Source: Candidatus Heimdallarchaeota archaeon LC_3
GTDB lineage: Archaea; Asgardarchaeota; Heimdallarchaeia; Hodarchaeales; LC-3
Length of the DNA: 64,000 nt
Assembly (NCBI GenBank): GCA_001940645.1
Contig: MDVS01000030.1
Location: 13,850 to 77,849 of the forward strand
Reading direction: 5' to 3'
Positions 63,287 through 64,000 of this stretch are shown here, in pieces. The position numbers and the translations under genes are program-made. The notes under the pieces were generated by a model, which ran no database searches, was not told the DNA's origin, and was given only the letters and a program-made list of their open reading frames with translations. Position 1 is the first letter of the stretch, and every line of letters begins with the position of its first letter.

Positions 63287-64000
63287 ATGATTCATTTAAT
63301 CGGTCTTGTGTTTAATAATGGCACTGGTTTTGTCCTGTTTAATGATGAAATATTTGGAGATGAAGCACAGAATACGCTAATATGGGGATTAACTCAAGCT
63401 ATTTCTTCCTTTGCTATGGTAAGTTTAAAATCTGAAGGAAAATTAGAACTTATAGCAGGTAAATATAGAATAGTGTTTTATGATCCATTTCTAGAATTAC
63501 TAAAACCTCCTGAATTTGCTTATACGTTAGTTGGAATTCAAGATATATATAATAACATGGATATGTGTCTTTTCAAGTTAAGAAAAATACACGATTTGAT
63601 ATTAACATCAGGATTAGATAGTAATATAGCTTTTCTAACATTTGGAGAATATCTAAACATTGAATTACTTGAAAGGATAAAAAAAATTGTAAATAAAACT
63701 CATCTTTTCCCAATTGAATATTTGGACGATGTTAAAGAAATAATTAAGGAGTTCATTGATACTGATGATCCTAAAATCGTACCTCTAGCATTTTTTTTAA
63801 CTGATATGGATGGGGGAATAATTAGTAAATGTTTCTCAAAAAAATTAATTGAAGATCCCGCTTTTAGTGAATCAACATTAAACAATCTAATAGCTGAGTC
63901 CCCACTTGACACTCAAACTTTTTGGCTAGAAAGGAATGCACATAAAACAATGATTTATTCATTAAACTTGAAAATAAATGAGAATGACATTATTAAAGAA
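63287..64000 (+). CDS. Longin-like protein, C terminus cut by window edge
   Basis: ATG at 63287 opens 238 codons to the right edge with no stop. Residues 2-105 follow the longin pattern: HLIGLVFNNGTGFVLFNDEIF, helix NTLIWGLTQAISSF, strand VSLKSEGKLELIAGKY, strand RIVFYDPF, strand AYTLVGIQDIY and helix DMCLFKLRKIHDLI. A second alpha/beta part (about 110-190: AFLTFGEYLNIELLERIKKIV) may be a further domain. It has no signal peptide. It resembles the divergent neighbour at 62988 in fold, not closely in sequence. Confidence 0.65.
   Translation, partial: MIHLIGLVFNNGTGFVLFNDEIFGDEAQNTLIWGLTQAISSFAMVSLKSEGKLELIAGKYRIVFYDPFLELLKPPEFAYTLVGIQDIYNNMDMCLFKLRKIHDLILTSGLDSNIAFLTFGEYLNIELLERIKKIVNKTHLFPIEYLDDVKEIIKEFIDTDDPKIVPLAFFLTDMDGGIISKCFSKKLIEDPAFSESTLNNLIAESPLDTQTFWLERNAHKTMIYSLNLKINENDIIKE

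Noticed and set aside
1..64000. CRISPR arrays, rRNA and tRNA genes
   Set aside because: Reading both strands found no spaced direct-repeat array, no rRNA-like sequence and no complete tRNA (T-loop-like TTCGAATC at 18025-18032 and 19333-19340 lacks the matching stems).

Overview
This AT-rich window (about 70% A+T by eye) most likely comes from an Asgard archaeon, probably of the Heimdallarchaeia side; the assignment is inferred from gene content. The archaeal signs are a NucS/EndoMS endonuclease, two class III signal-peptide pilin-like proteins, a KaiC-like ATPase, a UbiA prenyltransferase resembling ether-lipid enzymes, PGF-type C-terminal sorting signals and a stand-alone Lrp ligand-binding domain. 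The eukaryote-like signs are a Rab/Ras-type GTPase, a full-length actin fold with a long extension, two longin-like proteins, a divergent G-domain protein and a NYN nuclease with a C2H2 zinc finger. TTG and GTG starts are common.

Layout. 1-1392 (minus): a polytopic membrane protein cut by the left edge and an unknown helical protein. 1797-8819 (plus): a same-strand run of coiled-coil protein, NucS, P-loop G-domain-like protein, membrane-anchored propeller-like protein, thioredoxin, NYN/zinc-finger protein and O-methyltransferase. 8831-19258: a saccharopine dehydrogenase-like enzyme, a large surface protein with a PGF-type tail, two pilin-like proteins, a ParB/Srx-like protein and a rhodanese/metallo-beta-lactamase fusion. 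19434-24806: acetoacetyl-CoA synthetase, histidine kinase, UbiA prenyltransferase and nitroreductase. 24887-28801: a divergent family B DNA polymerase with a 532-residue homing-endonuclease intein in motif B. Behind it lie two gene remnants: the tail of a class C beta-lactamase-like hydrolase, and an inverted, frameshifted copy of the polymerase C terminus.

29653-38485: a secreted WD40-like protein, arginase, a GT-C-like glycosyltransferase, a HEAT-like protein, RidA, pterin carbinolamine dehydratase, a KaiC-like ATPase, a MoxR ATPase and a Rab-like GTPase. 39333-49535: the actin-related protein, an Lrp RAM domain, a crotonase, a DtxR-type regulator, an aspartate aminotransferase/PEP carboxykinase operon (aspartate to oxaloacetate to PEP), a PAS histidine kinase and a ClC channel. 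49657-57028: two membrane proteins, then a nucleoside/sugar-type ABC importer with a BMP binding protein anchored by a C-terminal helix, a double ATPase and one permease made of both permease subunits. 57326-64000: an unknown longin/DENN-like candidate, a TPR protein, type 1 IPP isomerase and two divergent longin-like proteins, the second cut by the right edge.

The best leads for new biology are the actin-related protein with altered catalytic residues, the divergent G-domain protein, the longin pair, the polymerase/intein/inverted-duplication locus, the single-chain permease and the shared PGF anchoring signal. I saw no CRISPR array, rRNA, recognisable tRNA or intact insertion sequence.
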